DNA from: Bifidobacterium olomucense
GTDB lineage: Bacteria > Actinomycetota > Actinomycetes > Actinomycetales > Bifidobacteriaceae
Length of the DNA: 64,000 nt
Assembly (NCBI RefSeq): GCF_012932375.1
Contig: NZ_JAAIIG010000003.1
Coordinates: 248,001 to 312,000 of the forward strand
Direction of reading: 5' to 3'
The notes beneath the pieces were generated by a model that was not told the origin of the DNA, searched no databases, and was given only the letters and a program-made list of their open reading frames with translations. Both the position numbers and the translations under genes were made by a program. Positions 53,928-63,814 of the stretch are shown in pieces. Every line of letters begins with the position of its first letter. Position 1 is the first letter of the stretch.

Positions 53928-55313
53928 ATGAACAGACCTCAATCCGCCTTCCACAGGATCACTACAGCAGCATTGACATCAGTACTGATGCTTAGCGTCG
54001 GAGCATGTGGGAACTCCACGTCCGCAGGCAACGCTAGCAGTGGCATGGATATAAAGCTTTCCGACATAGAGCACGCCCTGACAAGCGACAATGACGTGAA
54101 TCTGACCATGTGGGCATCTTCATACGAGTATCTCAAGCAATCAGTACAGGCATTCGAGGAAAAATATCCGCATATCCATATTGATTTCGTCAACCCCGGT
54201 TCCCAATCCGACATGATGATCAAATTCCAAAACGCAGTGACCGCGAAAAAGGGAATTCCAGATATACTGCAATTTGGCTATGACAGCTACCCACAATTCG
54301 CGGTAAGCGGCTCCCTGTTGAATTTCAAATCCGAAGAAATCGAGAAAGCTTGGGCGTCAAAATACTCACCGTCAACTTGGCAAGCGGTCCACGTAGGCCA
54401 AGGCCTGTACGGTTTACCGCAAGATCAAGCGCCAATTGCCATGTATTCCAGAAAAGATATCCTTCAGGAGCACGGCCTTGAGATTCCAAAGACTTGGGAC
54501 GAGTTTTATGAAACCGGTAAGAAGCTGCATGAGGCAGATCCATCCAAATACATGGGATTCATTGACGTAACCGATTCAAAGGCGTGGAGCACGTTTTACC
54601 GCCAAGCATCAGCACCCCTATGGAAGGTAGAAAACACCTCAGAAATAAGCCTCTCGACCGATAGCGCACAAGCAAGGAAAGTTACTGCTTTTCTCCAGAA
54701 ATGCCTTGACGATGGCGTATTGAAAGGCGTTTCAAACGCAACCGATGAGTTCATGCGCGATATCAATGCCGGAAAGTATGTGACCTGGATTGACGAGAAC
54801 TGGAGAGGCGGATTGATTGAAAAATCATACCCCTCTCTTGCCGGAAAGTACACGGTCACACTTCCCCCAGCCTGGGGAGACGATCCACAATCCGTGAAAA
54901 CGGCAAGCGGTGGTTCCATGCTTGCATTGTCAGCTGCCATTCCACAAGAAAAAGCGGCAGCGGCACTGGCTTTCATGGACTGGCTCAACACTTCCGAGGA
55001 ATCCATTGAAGCATTTCAGAACTCAAATGGCTTCTTCTTCATGGCTTCGTCGAAATTCCAACAAGAGGCAGCAAAGAAGAAGACCATTGATGAATTCTTC
55101 GGTCAAGATGCAAATTCTGTTTACTTCGAATCCGCTAATAAAGTGAATGCCGATTGGTCATACTTGCCTTTCCTTAGTCAATTGAATACATATTTCACTG
55201 ATGTCATTGCCCCCGCATTGTCTGACGATGGCGATCTTGAGGATGCAATCAATGCATTCCAGCCAAAAGTAGAGGATTTTGCTCAAAAACAAGGATTTAC
55301 TGTTAATAAATAA
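53928..55313 (+). CDS. Extracellular sugar-binding lipoprotein (ABC type)
   Basis: 461 residues from ATG 53928 (AAGGAG 9 nt upstream). The signal ends in the lipobox SVGACGNS. The mature protein is an extracellular solute-binding protein family 1 (MalE-like): VNLTMWASSYEYLKQSVQAFEEKYPHIHIDFVNPG, GLYGLPQDQAPIAMYSRKDI, LEIPKTWDEFYETGKKL, then DENWRGGLIEK and KWLNT-like helices. It supplies the permeases encoded next with an oligosaccharide. No ATPase gene is in the locus; a shared MsiK-type ATPase elsewhere would be needed, as is normal in this group. Confidence 0.93.
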   Translation: MNRPQSAFHRITTAALTSVLMLSVGACGNSTSAGNASSGMDIKLSDIEHALTSDNDVNLTMWASSYEYLKQSVQAFEEKYPHIHIDFVNPGSQSDMMIKFQNAVTAKKGIPDILQFGYDSYPQFAVSGSLLNFKSEEIEKAWASKYSPSTWQAVHVGQGLYGLPQDQAPIAMYSRKDILQEHGLEIPKTWDEFYETGKKLHEADPSKYMGFIDVTDSKAWSTFYRQASAPLWKVENTSEISLSTDSAQARKVTAFLQKCLDDGVLKGVSNATDEFMRDINAGKYVTWIDENWRGGLIEKSYPSLAGKYTVTLPPAWGDDPQSVKTASGGSMLALSAAIPQEKAAAALAFMDWLNTSEESIEAFQNSNGFFFMASSKFQQEAAKKKTIDEFFGQDANSVYFESANKVNADWSYLPFLSQLNTYFTDVIAPALSDDGDLEDAINAFQPKVEDFAQKQGFTVNK

Positions 55314-55391
55314 TAATTCATTATGGTTGTTGCTGCAAATATTTATTGCAGCAACAACCGGATTTCTTAGAAAATACTTGTAAGGTAAAAG

Positions 55392-56309
55392 ATGTTTAAA
55401 GTACATTCTCTACACCATGACAATAGAAAACAGTATTCAAAAGACAAGAAACAAAATATAGGAATAATTTACTGTCTACCATATATCGTGGTTTTCATGT
55501 TAGGAATGATCATTCCTATGATCTACTCCATATACTTAGGTTTCTTCCAAACAAGAATGATTGGCGGAAGCACATTCGTAGGGCTTGATAATTATATTCA
55601 AGCGTTCTCAGACCATCAGCTATGGGATGGATTCCGCAGAGTTCTCGCCTATTTTGTCATACAGGTTCCGGTTTGTCTCATGCTTGCTTTACTGGCAGCT
55701 TTAATGTTGGACTCAGGGAGAATCAAGCACCTCGCTGTACCAAGAATCCTCCTGTTCTTACCTTATGCCGTACCCAGTGTTATCGCCGCGTTGATGTGGG
55801 GTTATATCTGCGGTCAACAATATGGTCTAGTTGGTCAGATGTTAAACATTTTCAGCATCCCCTCTCCGGATTTATTGTCTGGTCAAATAGTTTTATTTGT
55901 AATTGCAAATATTGCTACATGGACTTTTATGGGATATAATATGCTGATTTATTACTCAGCCTTACGAGTAATCCCTATAGAATTATATGAGTCCGCCAGA
56001 GTCGATGGAGCCTCAGAATTACGAATTGCATGGTCAATAAAAATTCCTCAAATAAAAGGGGCCATCGTAATGACTGTTGTCTTCTCGGTAATCGGAGCAT
56101 TGCAACTATTCAATGAGCCAAATACATTAAAAGCCATCTCACCGGAAACTATTACCAGTTACTATACACCGAATATGTATACATATAATCTCGCTTTCGC
56201 CGGTCAAAATATCAACTATGCTGCTGCCGCTTCTATCGTTATAGGAGTAATTACCATGATCCTTGTTGCCATAGTGAAAATTGCCGGCGATAAATGGGAA
56301 CAAAAGTAA
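55392..56309 (+). CDS. Sugar ABC permease, MalF type
   Basis: 305 residues, six predicted membrane helices. Opening segment GIIYCLPYIVVFMLGMIIPMIYSIYLGF. The EAA-type loop is ELYESARVDGASELRIAWSIKIPQIKG, which contacts the ATPase. The gene is AT-rich. AAGG lies upstream of the ATG. 78 nt after the binding protein; the partner permease follows after 30 nt. Confidence 0.92.
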   Translation: MFKVHSLHHDNRKQYSKDKKQNIGIIYCLPYIVVFMLGMIIPMIYSIYLGFFQTRMIGGSTFVGLDNYIQAFSDHQLWDGFRRVLAYFVIQVPVCLMLALLAALMLDSGRIKHLAVPRILLFLPYAVPSVIAALMWGYICGQQYGLVGQMLNIFSIPSPDLLSGQIVLFVIANIATWTFMGYNMLIYYSALRVIPIELYESARVDGASELRIAWSIKIPQIKGAIVMTVVFSVIGALQLFNEPNTLKAISPETITSYYTPNMYTYNLAFAGQNINYAAAASIVIGVITMILVAIVKIAGDKWEQK

Positions 56310-56339
56310 TCATATTTACCACCTAAAAAGGAAAATACT

Positions 56340-57230
56340 ATGCGCAATAGTAAACACGCTTCTCTACTTGAGCTGACCATTGGTCAAAAAATCATGTCTA
56401 TAATTTTGCACCTTGTCATGCTGATGATGGTTCTGTACTGCATTGTTCCACTGGTATGGCTAGTTATGTCTACCACAAAAACAAACGAAGGACTATACTC
56501 GTCCCCTGGTTTATGGTTCGCCGACGATAACGTATTCTTGCAAAATATCGTCAATACATTTAGTTTTCAGAACGGTATTTACGGACGATGGCTGTGGAAT
56601 ACGCTTATGTACGCGGTGGTTGCTGGCTTGGGGTCAACACTATTCGCAACTTTCGCCGGGTATGCCATCGCTACGATGGATTTTATTGGAAGAAAGTGGC
56701 TGCTGGCAACAACACTCGCTTTCATGTCCATTCCCAGTAGTGTGATTACGGTGCCATTGTATCTATTGTATTCGCAAATAGGCCTCGTGGGCACTCCGCT
56801 CGCTGTTATCATCCCGCAATTATCGAATGCCTTTGGTCTATATTTGATGATTATCTATGCGCAAACTTCAATTCCGATTCCTCTCATCGAAGCCGCGCGT
56901 CTCGACGGAGCGAATTCGTGGACCATTTTCTGGCGTATCGCTTTCCCTCTTCTTTCCCCAGGATTCGTAACGGTGCTCTTGTTCTCCTTAGTAGGTGTTT
57001 GGAATAATTATTTCCTACCCCTGATCATGCTTTCGGATACCAAAGATTACCCGTTGACAGTAGGACTTAACGTATGGTTGAAAATGACTTCAGATTCTGC
57101 GCAGCTCTCCGTTCCCAATAACCTGATTTTGACGGGATCCTTTATAGCAGTTATTCCTCTTATTATTGCTTTCGTTTTTTTGCAGAAGTTCTGGCAGTCC
57201 GGTCTTTCTGCAGGATCCGTCAAAATGTAA
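56340..57230 (+). CDS. Sugar ABC permease, MalG type
   Basis: 296 residues with six predicted membrane helices. The EAA loop reads PLIEAARLDGANSWTIFWRIAFPLLSPG. The C-terminal ...AVIPLIIAFVFLQKFWQSGLSAGSVKM is the usual MalG-type end. AAAAAGGA precedes the ATG. It forms the heterodimeric pore with the previous gene product. Confidence 0.93.
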   Translation: MRNSKHASLLELTIGQKIMSIILHLVMLMMVLYCIVPLVWLVMSTTKTNEGLYSSPGLWFADDNVFLQNIVNTFSFQNGIYGRWLWNTLMYAVVAGLGSTLFATFAGYAIATMDFIGRKWLLATTLAFMSIPSSVITVPLYLLYSQIGLVGTPLAVIIPQLSNAFGLYLMIIYAQTSIPIPLIEAARLDGANSWTIFWRIAFPLLSPGFVTVLLFSLVGVWNNYFLPLIMLSDTKDYPLTVGLNVWLKMTSDSAQLSVPNNLILTGSFIAVIPLIIAFVFLQKFWQSGLSAGSVKM

Positions 57231-57260
57231 CAGTAAGACCGATTTCTCTAGGAATATATC

Positions 57261-58802
57261 ATGCCTCCTTTTATCTCAATAGACAGCAATAACAATGCGA
57301 CTCTCATGGTTCAAGGTAAACCATTTCTTGTCCTCGGCGGCGAAGTTCATAATTCCAGCGCTTCCAGCTTGGAATACATGGCTGAAAAGGTATGGCCTAA
57401 CGTGGCTAAGCTCAATATAAACACTCTCCTGGTCCCCGTCTATTGGGAACTGATCGAACCTAGTGAGGGACACTTCGATTTCTCGATTCTCGATGGTTTA
57501 CTTCATCAAGCTCGAGAGCACGACACGCATTTGATTCTGCTGTGGTTCGGTTTATGGAAGAACGCCGAATCATCGTACGTTCCCCAATGGGTAAAACAGG
57601 ACACAAAGCGATTCTGGAGAGTTATTACCTCAGCCGGAACCCCGTCCAACTGTATTTCACCATTCTGTGCAGAGGCCATAGCCGCGGACGCCAATGCTTT
57701 CTCGCGACTCATGCACCACATCAGGACCATGGACAGCGATGATTCCACAGTATTAATGATGCAGGTGGAAAATGAAGTCGGAGTGCTAGGAACGGATCGT
57801 GATCGATCAGATACAGCCAATCAACTGTTCATGTCTCAGATTCCCGAAGCGCTGCACGCCATTGCCGATGCCGGCACCAATTGGGATCAGGCATTTGGCG
57901 AACGCTCTGCAGAGGCATTCATGGCACATGCTTTCGCCTCAGCAGTAGAACAGATCACGCATGCAGGCCAACAGCAGTATCCGCTCCCCTGCTATACGAA
58001 CGCTTGGCTTCGCCAATACCCTTGGTATCCGGGATCATATCCAGTCGGCGGACCGGTAGAATCAGTTCATGATATTTGGTTCGCCACAGCCCCATCTTTA
58101 ACGGCGTTGGCTCCCGACATTTATCTTCCAAATGCGCCTTCCGTTATGAAGCGGTTTCAGTCTGCCGGCAGACCGCTCCTTATCCCGGAAGCACGGCAAG
58201 ACGTCTCCACAGTATCATCCGCACTCTATGCGTACGGCATAGGTTCATTACTGTATTCCCCATTTGGCATCGAAGATCTCGAAGAGCACGGGGACTGTCA
58301 ACCAGCATCTTCCGAGCTTCTGGAATCATTAAACATCGATCGCGAAGCTTTCAACACGACAAATACCAGTTACTGCCTTTCCCAACTTAACGACTTACTT
58401 TCCGAGAGTTTTCCGGCAATAAGGCAATACAGGGACCACCATCGAATCACTGCATTTATTCAACGCGACATTGACGATCGAGGTCATCTGATACATATTT
58501 CAGGAATGGATGTTCTGTTGCGATTCCAACGGATCCAGCAATCACCACTCTCTTCGGGGCTTATTCTTGATGATGGCGATGGCGAGCTTTACTGCTTAGC
58601 GATGAATTGCTCCATATCTGTAGGTGATTGCTCCATGGGTTGCATGAACAACATGATCGAGCATATCGAGGAAGGAAAATTCGTTTCAGGTCAGTGGGTA
58701 AAGCGTCGCGTGCTGAATGGCGACGAAGGTGCCGTAGCGGTATTCGACGATGTTCCCAGCTGGCGTCGGATTCATGTATCGGAAAATCGAAAAAAGGACT
58801 GA
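57261..58802 (+). CDS. Clan-A glycoside hydrolase, beta-galactosidase-like (GH35/DUF5597 type)
   Basis: 513 residues, cytoplasmic. The TIM barrel begins LVLGGEVHNSSASSLEYM and continues NTLLVPVYWELIEPSEGHFDF, the first catalytic Glu in MQVENEVG (acid/base) and the second in LLIPEARQD (nucleophile). The C-terminal 150 residues are beta-rich, possibly a DUF5597-type sandwich. GH42 and GH35 share this pattern, so the exact family is open. It follows the permeases after 30 nt and precedes lacI by 36 nt, so it is in the same operon and acts on the imported sugar. Confidence 0.82.
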   Translation: MPPFISIDSNNNATLMVQGKPFLVLGGEVHNSSASSLEYMAEKVWPNVAKLNINTLLVPVYWELIEPSEGHFDFSILDGLLHQAREHDTHLILLWFGLWKNAESSYVPQWVKQDTKRFWRVITSAGTPSNCISPFCAEAIAADANAFSRLMHHIRTMDSDDSTVLMMQVENEVGVLGTDRDRSDTANQLFMSQIPEALHAIADAGTNWDQAFGERSAEAFMAHAFASAVEQITHAGQQQYPLPCYTNAWLRQYPWYPGSYPVGGPVESVHDIWFATAPSLTALAPDIYLPNAPSVMKRFQSAGRPLLIPEARQDVSTVSSALYAYGIGSLLYSPFGIEDLEEHGDCQPASSELLESLNIDREAFNTTNTSYCLSQLNDLLSESFPAIRQYRDHHRITAFIQRDIDDRGHLIHISGMDVLLRFQRIQQSPLSSGLILDDGDGELYCLAMNCSISVGDCSMGCMNNMIEHIEEGKFVSGQWVKRRVLNGDEGAVAVFDDVPSWRRIHVSENRKKD

Positions 58803-58838
58803 GTCCAGTCAGAACAGCGATCTGGAATAGGCAAGAAC

Positions 58839-59873
58839 ATGGTTACGATAAAAGATGTAGCAAAGGAAGCTGGCGTATCTGCTTCTACCGTTTCTTATTA
58901 TCTCAAGGGAGGCGAATCGGTATCCTCCCACACAGCTAGGAAGATTCGCACAGCAGTTAAGAAACTAGGATATACGAGGAACACCTCTGCACAGTCTTTG
59001 CGCTATGGAAAAACCTATGCGATTTCCATAGGAGTACACGAGTTGGACATTCCCTACTTCTTCTCAAAGTTTAATTCAGTGGCTATTCCGATTGTGGAAG
59101 AAAAGGGATATCGAGGCAATGTTTTCCAAACCGGCATCAAGGCTTCGAGCGTCGAAAAGGCACTAAGACGTATTTCGGATCAACCATGCGATGGTCTCAT
59201 TTTAGGATCGACGAAGTTACCAGTACGTCGAATTATTGAGATAAGCAAAAATAAACCCACCGTTCTGCTCGACGACTGTTCTCGGGAACCAATATTGGAT
59301 ACCGTGAATACAGCAAACAGTGAGGGCGCTTATGTTGCGGTAAGCCATCTTATTGGATTAGGTTGCTCCAACATAGCTATGATAGGCGTTGACCTCCGAA
59401 AAACAGCTCACGAAGACAGCGATCCAACAATACAATCATTACGATGCATGGGTGCTATGAAGGCCTTACGCGAGTCCGGATTACCAGTCTATGAGAGTCT
59501 CATCATCAACAGCAGGAATTTATCTGTGGATGAAGGCTTGTCTGCCGCACATCGCTTAGTTAAGGCGCATGTACCATTCGACGGCTTGTTTTGCGCATCC
59601 GATGCAGTGGCGTTTGGCGCCATACGCGGATTGGTCGATTGTGGATACAGCGTGCCCGCTGATGTGAAGGTTATTGGAATGGATGGCATATCGCTGAATC
59701 CATACGCTATCCCATCTATCAGTTCCGTTGAAATAGATATGCATGATTTTGCAGAAAAAACAGTCGACATGCTTATCAGTAGAATTTCAGGGGAATACCA
59801 AGGGCCAGCTCGCAGAGTTAACGCTCGATATAGTCTTGTAGAGAGGGAATCCACGCAAACAGCTGGACGATGA
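58839..59873 (+). CDS. LacI-family transcriptional regulator
   Basis: 344 residues. The DNA-binding headpiece is MVTIKDVAKEAGVSASTVSYYLKGG, followed by the hinge region with RKIRTAVKKLGYTRNTSAQSLRYGKT. The effector domain is of sugar type: GLILGSTKL, AYVAVSHLIGLGCSNIAMIG, FDGLFCASDAVAFGAIRGLVDCGYSVPADVKVIGMDGIS and a SSVEIDMHDFAEKTVDMLI end. The natural target is the palindrome at 53844. Autoregulation within the operon is likely, since no separate promoter is evident. Confidence 0.94.
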   Translation: MVTIKDVAKEAGVSASTVSYYLKGGESVSSHTARKIRTAVKKLGYTRNTSAQSLRYGKTYAISIGVHELDIPYFFSKFNSVAIPIVEEKGYRGNVFQTGIKASSVEKALRRISDQPCDGLILGSTKLPVRRIIEISKNKPTVLLDDCSREPILDTVNTANSEGAYVAVSHLIGLGCSNIAMIGVDLRKTAHEDSDPTIQSLRCMGAMKALRESGLPVYESLIINSRNLSVDEGLSAAHRLVKAHVPFDGLFCASDAVAFGAIRGLVDCGYSVPADVKVIGMDGISLNPYAIPSISSVEIDMHDFAEKTVDMLISRISGEYQGPARRVNARYSLVERESTQTAGR

Positions 59874-60129
59874 GGTACGCAACAATCGTCGACTGTTTTC
59901 CTTCCGCGTAATCTAATCCCGAACTTCAGGAATTCTTACTGTCGTCATATGCACTTCCAGCATAGGCTGATTTCATATGACGTTCAGATATACGCTGCAG
60001 CTGTCATAGCGGACAATTGCTGTATGTCCACGATGAAGATGGAGCATCAAAGCAGAACGACAACATCATTTGCACGACGCAGCTATATGAACTCACACAC
60101 AGTAATCAAAAGACTTAAAGGACACTTCT

Positions 60130-62217
60130 ATGAGCAAGGCTCCTGATCATATTCTTTTTGGTGCCGCCTATTACGACGAGTACATGCCCGAGGACCGTTT
60201 GAACAAGGACATCGCGCTGATGAGGGCCGCGCACATCAACACCGTGCGCATCGCCGAATCCACGTGGAGCACGATGGAGCCCCAGCCCGGCGTATTCGAC
60301 TTCTCCCACATCGACCGCGTGCTCGACGCGATGGGCGCGGCCGGCATCGACGTGATCATCGGCACACCGACCTACGCGTTCCCGTCCTGGCTGTCCAACA
60401 TGTATCCGGACGTGCTGGAGACCACGCACAAGGGCAAGGCCGTCTACGGCGGCCGCCAGATCATGAACATCGCGGACGCCTCGTTCCTGTTCTACGCCGA
60501 GCGCGCCATCCGCAGGCTCATCGCCCACGTGGCCGGCCACAAGGCCGTCATCGGCTACCAGGTCGACAACGAGTGCAAGTACTACGACGTGGTGTCCAAC
60601 AACGTGCAGAAGCTGTTCGTCAAGCACCTGCGCGAGAAATTCCACGACGACCTCGACGCCATGAACCTGGCCTACGGGCTCGACTACTGGTCCAACCGCA
60701 TCAACTCGTGGGACGACTTCCCGGACGTGTCCGGCGCCACCGGCACGATCAACGGCTCGCTGGGCTCGGAGTTCGACACCTTCCGCCGCAAGCTCGTCAC
60801 CGACTACATCGGCTGGCAGGCGGACATCGTGCGCGAGTACGCGCGCCCCGACCAGTGGGTCACCCACAACTACGACCTCGAATGGCGCGTCTACTCCTAC
60901 GGCCTGCAGCCGTGGGCCGACGACTACGAGACCTCCAGGCACCTCGACATCGCCGGCGTGGACATCTACCATCCGGGCGAATCGCACCTGACCGGCCGCG
61001 AGATCGGCATGGGCGGCGACCTGACCCGCTCCTTCAAGGGCGGCCGGAACTGGCTGCTCATCGAAACCCAGGCCCAGGGCCAGAACGGCTGGCTCCCCTA
61101 CCCTGGCCAGCTGCGCCTGCAGGCATACTCGCACCTCGCCAACGGCGCGGACTCGGTGATGTACTGGCACTGGCACTCCATCCACAACTCGTTCGAGACC
61201 TACTGGAAGGGCCTGCTGAGCCACGACTTCGAGCCGAACCCCACCTATGAGGAGGCCGGCGTCTTCGGCGGTGAGATCGAGCGCGTCGGCTCGCACCTGG
61301 TGAACCTGAAGAAGCGCAACAAGGTCGCCATCATGATGAGCAACAAGACGTTGACCGCGCTCACCCGCTTCACCATCGAGACCGGCTTCCCGGACCCGGA
61401 CCCGTACGACGAGGGCGTCTCCGGCCTGACCACGTACAACGACGTGATGCGCTGGCTGTACGACGCGCTCTTCGACCTCAACATCGAAGCCGACTTCGTG
61501 CCGTACACCGCCTCCGAGCAGACCCTGGAGCAGTACAAGCTGCTGATCACCCCTGCCCTGTACGTGGCGGACGAGGAGCTGATCGCCCGCATCCGCACGT
61601 ACGTGGAGCACGGCGGCAACGTGCTCGCCACGTTCAGGTCGTTCGTCGCCGACGACAACGTGAAGGTCTACCACGACCGCCAGCCGCACAACCTCACCGA
61701 CGTGTTCGGCGTGAGCTACAACCAGTTCACCAACGACATGACCGACGTGGAACTGGCGTTCAGGGGCACGCTCGAAGGCACGCCGACCGTGCAGCCGCAG
61801 CACTTCCTGGAACTGCTCAAGCCTGCCGAAGGCACCGAGGTGCTCGCCGACTACGGTGATTCGGTCTGGGGCAAGGCCGGTTACGCGGCGATCACCCGCA
61901 GCGAGTTCGGCCAAGGCTCCGCCGAATGGATCGGCACGATGACCTCCACCGAGGAAATCAAGCCGGTACTGCTCGAGGCCGCCCGCAACGCCGGCGTGGT
62001 CGACTGGTCCACCGACGAGTTCGCCGGCACCACCGTGCGCGTGCGCCGCGGCGTGAACCAAGCAGGCAAGCCGGTGACCTACTTCCTGAACTACTCCGGC
62101 AAGGAAGCGGCCTTCAAGGCGCCGGTCGCCGGCACCGACCTGCTCGCCGGCAAGCCGGTGGCCGCCGGCGACACGCTCACCATCCCCGCCTGGGGCGTCC
62201 TCATCATCGAGGAATGA
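60130..62217 (+). CDS. Beta-galactosidase, glycoside hydrolase family 42
   Basis: Cytoplasmic retaining beta-galactosidase, 695 residues, GH42 architecture: TIM barrel with RIAESTWSTMEPQPGVFDF, the acid/base Glu in IGYQVDNECKYY (Asn-Glu pair) and the nucleophile Glu in WLLIETQAQGQNGW. A trimerisation domain (ITPALYVADEELIARIRTYVEHGG) and a beta-sandwich C-terminus follow. AAAGGA lies 8 nt before the ATG. The strongly G+C-rich codon use contrasts with the AT-rich operon ending 257 nt upstream, so the gene is of different age or origin. Its substrate may be a galacto-oligosaccharide or milk-type sugar; not determinable from sequence. Confidence 0.94.
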   Translation: MSKAPDHILFGAAYYDEYMPEDRLNKDIALMRAAHINTVRIAESTWSTMEPQPGVFDFSHIDRVLDAMGAAGIDVIIGTPTYAFPSWLSNMYPDVLETTHKGKAVYGGRQIMNIADASFLFYAERAIRRLIAHVAGHKAVIGYQVDNECKYYDVVSNNVQKLFVKHLREKFHDDLDAMNLAYGLDYWSNRINSWDDFPDVSGATGTINGSLGSEFDTFRRKLVTDYIGWQADIVREYARPDQWVTHNYDLEWRVYSYGLQPWADDYETSRHLDIAGVDIYHPGESHLTGREIGMGGDLTRSFKGGRNWLLIETQAQGQNGWLPYPGQLRLQAYSHLANGADSVMYWHWHSIHNSFETYWKGLLSHDFEPNPTYEEAGVFGGEIERVGSHLVNLKKRNKVAIMMSNKTLTALTRFTIETGFPDPDPYDEGVSGLTTYNDVMRWLYDALFDLNIEADFVPYTASEQTLEQYKLLITPALYVADEELIARIRTYVEHGGNVLATFRSFVADDNVKVYHDRQPHNLTDVFGVSYNQFTNDMTDVELAFRGTLEGTPTVQPQHFLELLKPAEGTEVLADYGDSVWGKAGYAAITRSEFGQGSAEWIGTMTSTEEIKPVLLEAARNAGVVDWSTDEFAGTTVRVRRGVNQAGKPVTYFLNYSGKEAAFKAPVAGTDLLAGKPVAAGDTLTIPAWGVLIIEE

Positions 62218-62331
62218 GAAATATACAATATTGTAGATTCGTTCTGATAGAGGCCCCGGCAAAAAATTGAACCGCACCCCGATTGTTGGACTGAAGTAAT
62301 TCAGGTTCGATGATCGGAGGTGCGGTTTCTC

Positions 62332-62899
62332 ATGTCTGGGGATCGCAGGCGTCGTTACAGTGATGATTTCATGCGGGTCGTTGCCGACCCGATTTCGGCA
62401 GGGTGTGGGGAGTCGTTCCCTTGCCGCGCGGCTTAGCGTGCCGCGGAAGACCGCGGAAAAATGGGTGTTGTTGTACCGGATCGGCGGGAAGGCGGCGCTC
62501 ATGGGAGAACACAAGGGCAACAAGGCCTACGACTACGAGACCAAGCTCGCGGCGGCGCGGGACCATGTGGAGCGCGGCCTGACGAAGGCGGAGGTCATGG
62601 CCCGGTACGGGATCGCGAGCATCACGGCGCTGGAACGCTGGTGCTTGGAGTACCGTACGGGAGGTCCGGAAGCGTTGCGTCCGAAGCCGAAGGGCAGGCC
62701 GAGAGGCGCGAAGTCCAAACCGAAATCGGCTCCAGACCGTGAGCGGGAATTGGAGGAGGAGGAGAACGCGTACCTCAAGGCAAAGGTCGTGTATCTGGGA
62801 AAAGTCAACGCCCTGCTGGCGGAGAGATCGGCAACCGGGACAGAACGGCGATCGTCTCGACGCTGGCGGGGCTCGGCCATCCGCTCCGGTGCCTGCTGA
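62332..62899 (+). pseudogene. IS3-type transposase orfA, frameshifted
   Basis: The start MSGDRRRRYSDDFMRVVAD reads well, then the frame shifts near 62390 (an extra C in the run at CCC), after which RFRQGVGSRSLAARLSVPRK continues in the next frame. An HTH region (LTKAEVMARYGIASITALERW) and a leucine-zipper-like ENAYLKAKVVYLGKVNALL follow. The native protein would be one HTH-type orfA. Confidence 0.82.
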
Positions 62900-63705
62900 G
62901 GGCGGCGGGGCTCGCGAGAAGCACGTACTGCTATCTTCTGTCCCATCCCGGACGGGTGACCCCCGGCCGGACATCGAGCCGATGGTCGCCGAGGTCTTCC
63001 ATCGCACGCCCAACGGGTGCAGCCACCGGCAGATCCGCATGTGCCTCGTATGCGAGTTCGGCGTGCGGGTGAGCCACAGGAGCGTGCTGAAGGTAATGCG
63101 CCGCATGAACCTTGAATGCCGGATACGTCGGCCGAACCCGTACCGGGGATACAGCTGCAAGGGCGACACGGGTGCCAGGGTGCCGAACCTGCTGGAACGC
63201 GACTTCTCGGCCGACAGACCCTGGATGGAGCCGGGCACGGACGTCACCGAGTTCAGGATCGTGGGAGGCAAGGCGTATCTCGCGCCCGTATACGACACGG
63301 GATCCAAGGAGATCGTCGCATGGGACGTCAGCCGACATCCGACCTCGCCCAGCAGCGACGCCTGCTCGACATGCTCGCTAAACGCCTACCCGAGGGCGCG
63401 AATCCCGTTCTTCACTCCGACATGGGTTGGCACAATACCAGCACGACTGGTGGAGAAGCCGCCTGACGGAGTTGAACATCCGCCAGTCCATGAGCAGGAA
63501 GGGCAACTGAATCGACAACGCCGCCACCGAGCAGGTGTTCGGCCATCTCAAGGACGAGTTCTACACCGGCCGCGAGTTCACTTCCTTCGAGGAATTCAAG
63601 GCCGGATTGGACGCGTACATCGTCCATTGGAACACCAAACGAAGGCAGGAACGACTTGAGGGACACACCCCGGAGGAGTTCCGGAGCATGTCCCTCACAG
63701 CCTGA
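62820..63705 (+). pseudogene. IS3-type transposase orfB (DDE), multiple lesions
   Basis: Native-like segments occur in changing frames: GNRDRTAIVSTLAGLGHP, then PDIEPMVAEVFHRTPNG after a shift near 62960. The first Asp region GTDVTEF and VYDTGSKEIVAWDVS follow, then after shifts near 63330 and 63430 come LHSDMGW and ATEQVFGHLKDEFYTGREF. An in-frame TGA stands at 63508. The DDE residues are recognisable but no full product can be made. Confidence 0.82.
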
Positions 63706-63814
63706 TCAGGTACCCTGAATAAACCACGTCCAACTTTCGGGGCGCAGTTCATTCTTCGGCGGGTTGGCGGAATTGGACCGATGCCGGTGTTTTTCGGAAA
63801 ATGGGCCGGTGTTG

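Larger units (their letters stand above)
62268..63751 (+). mobile_element. IS3-family (IS150-like) insertion sequence, decayed
   Basis: About 1484 bp, bounded by imperfect inverted repeats: TGAACCGCACCCCGATTGTT at the left (62268) and the complement of TTTCGGGGCGCAGTTCA at the right (to 63751). Both terminal Cs and the CCCCGA core are conserved. It carries orfA and orfB with the usual order and a frameshift overlap, but both are broken. No convincing target duplication is seen. Confidence 0.85.

Noticed and set aside
59949-60146. A 65-codon frame before GH42
   Set aside because: No ribosome site and overlap with the GH42 leader and start.
60115-62523. An 802-codon minus-strand frame opposite GH42
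   Set aside because: Val/Gly/Asp-rich shadow sequence over a well-supported GH42 gene.
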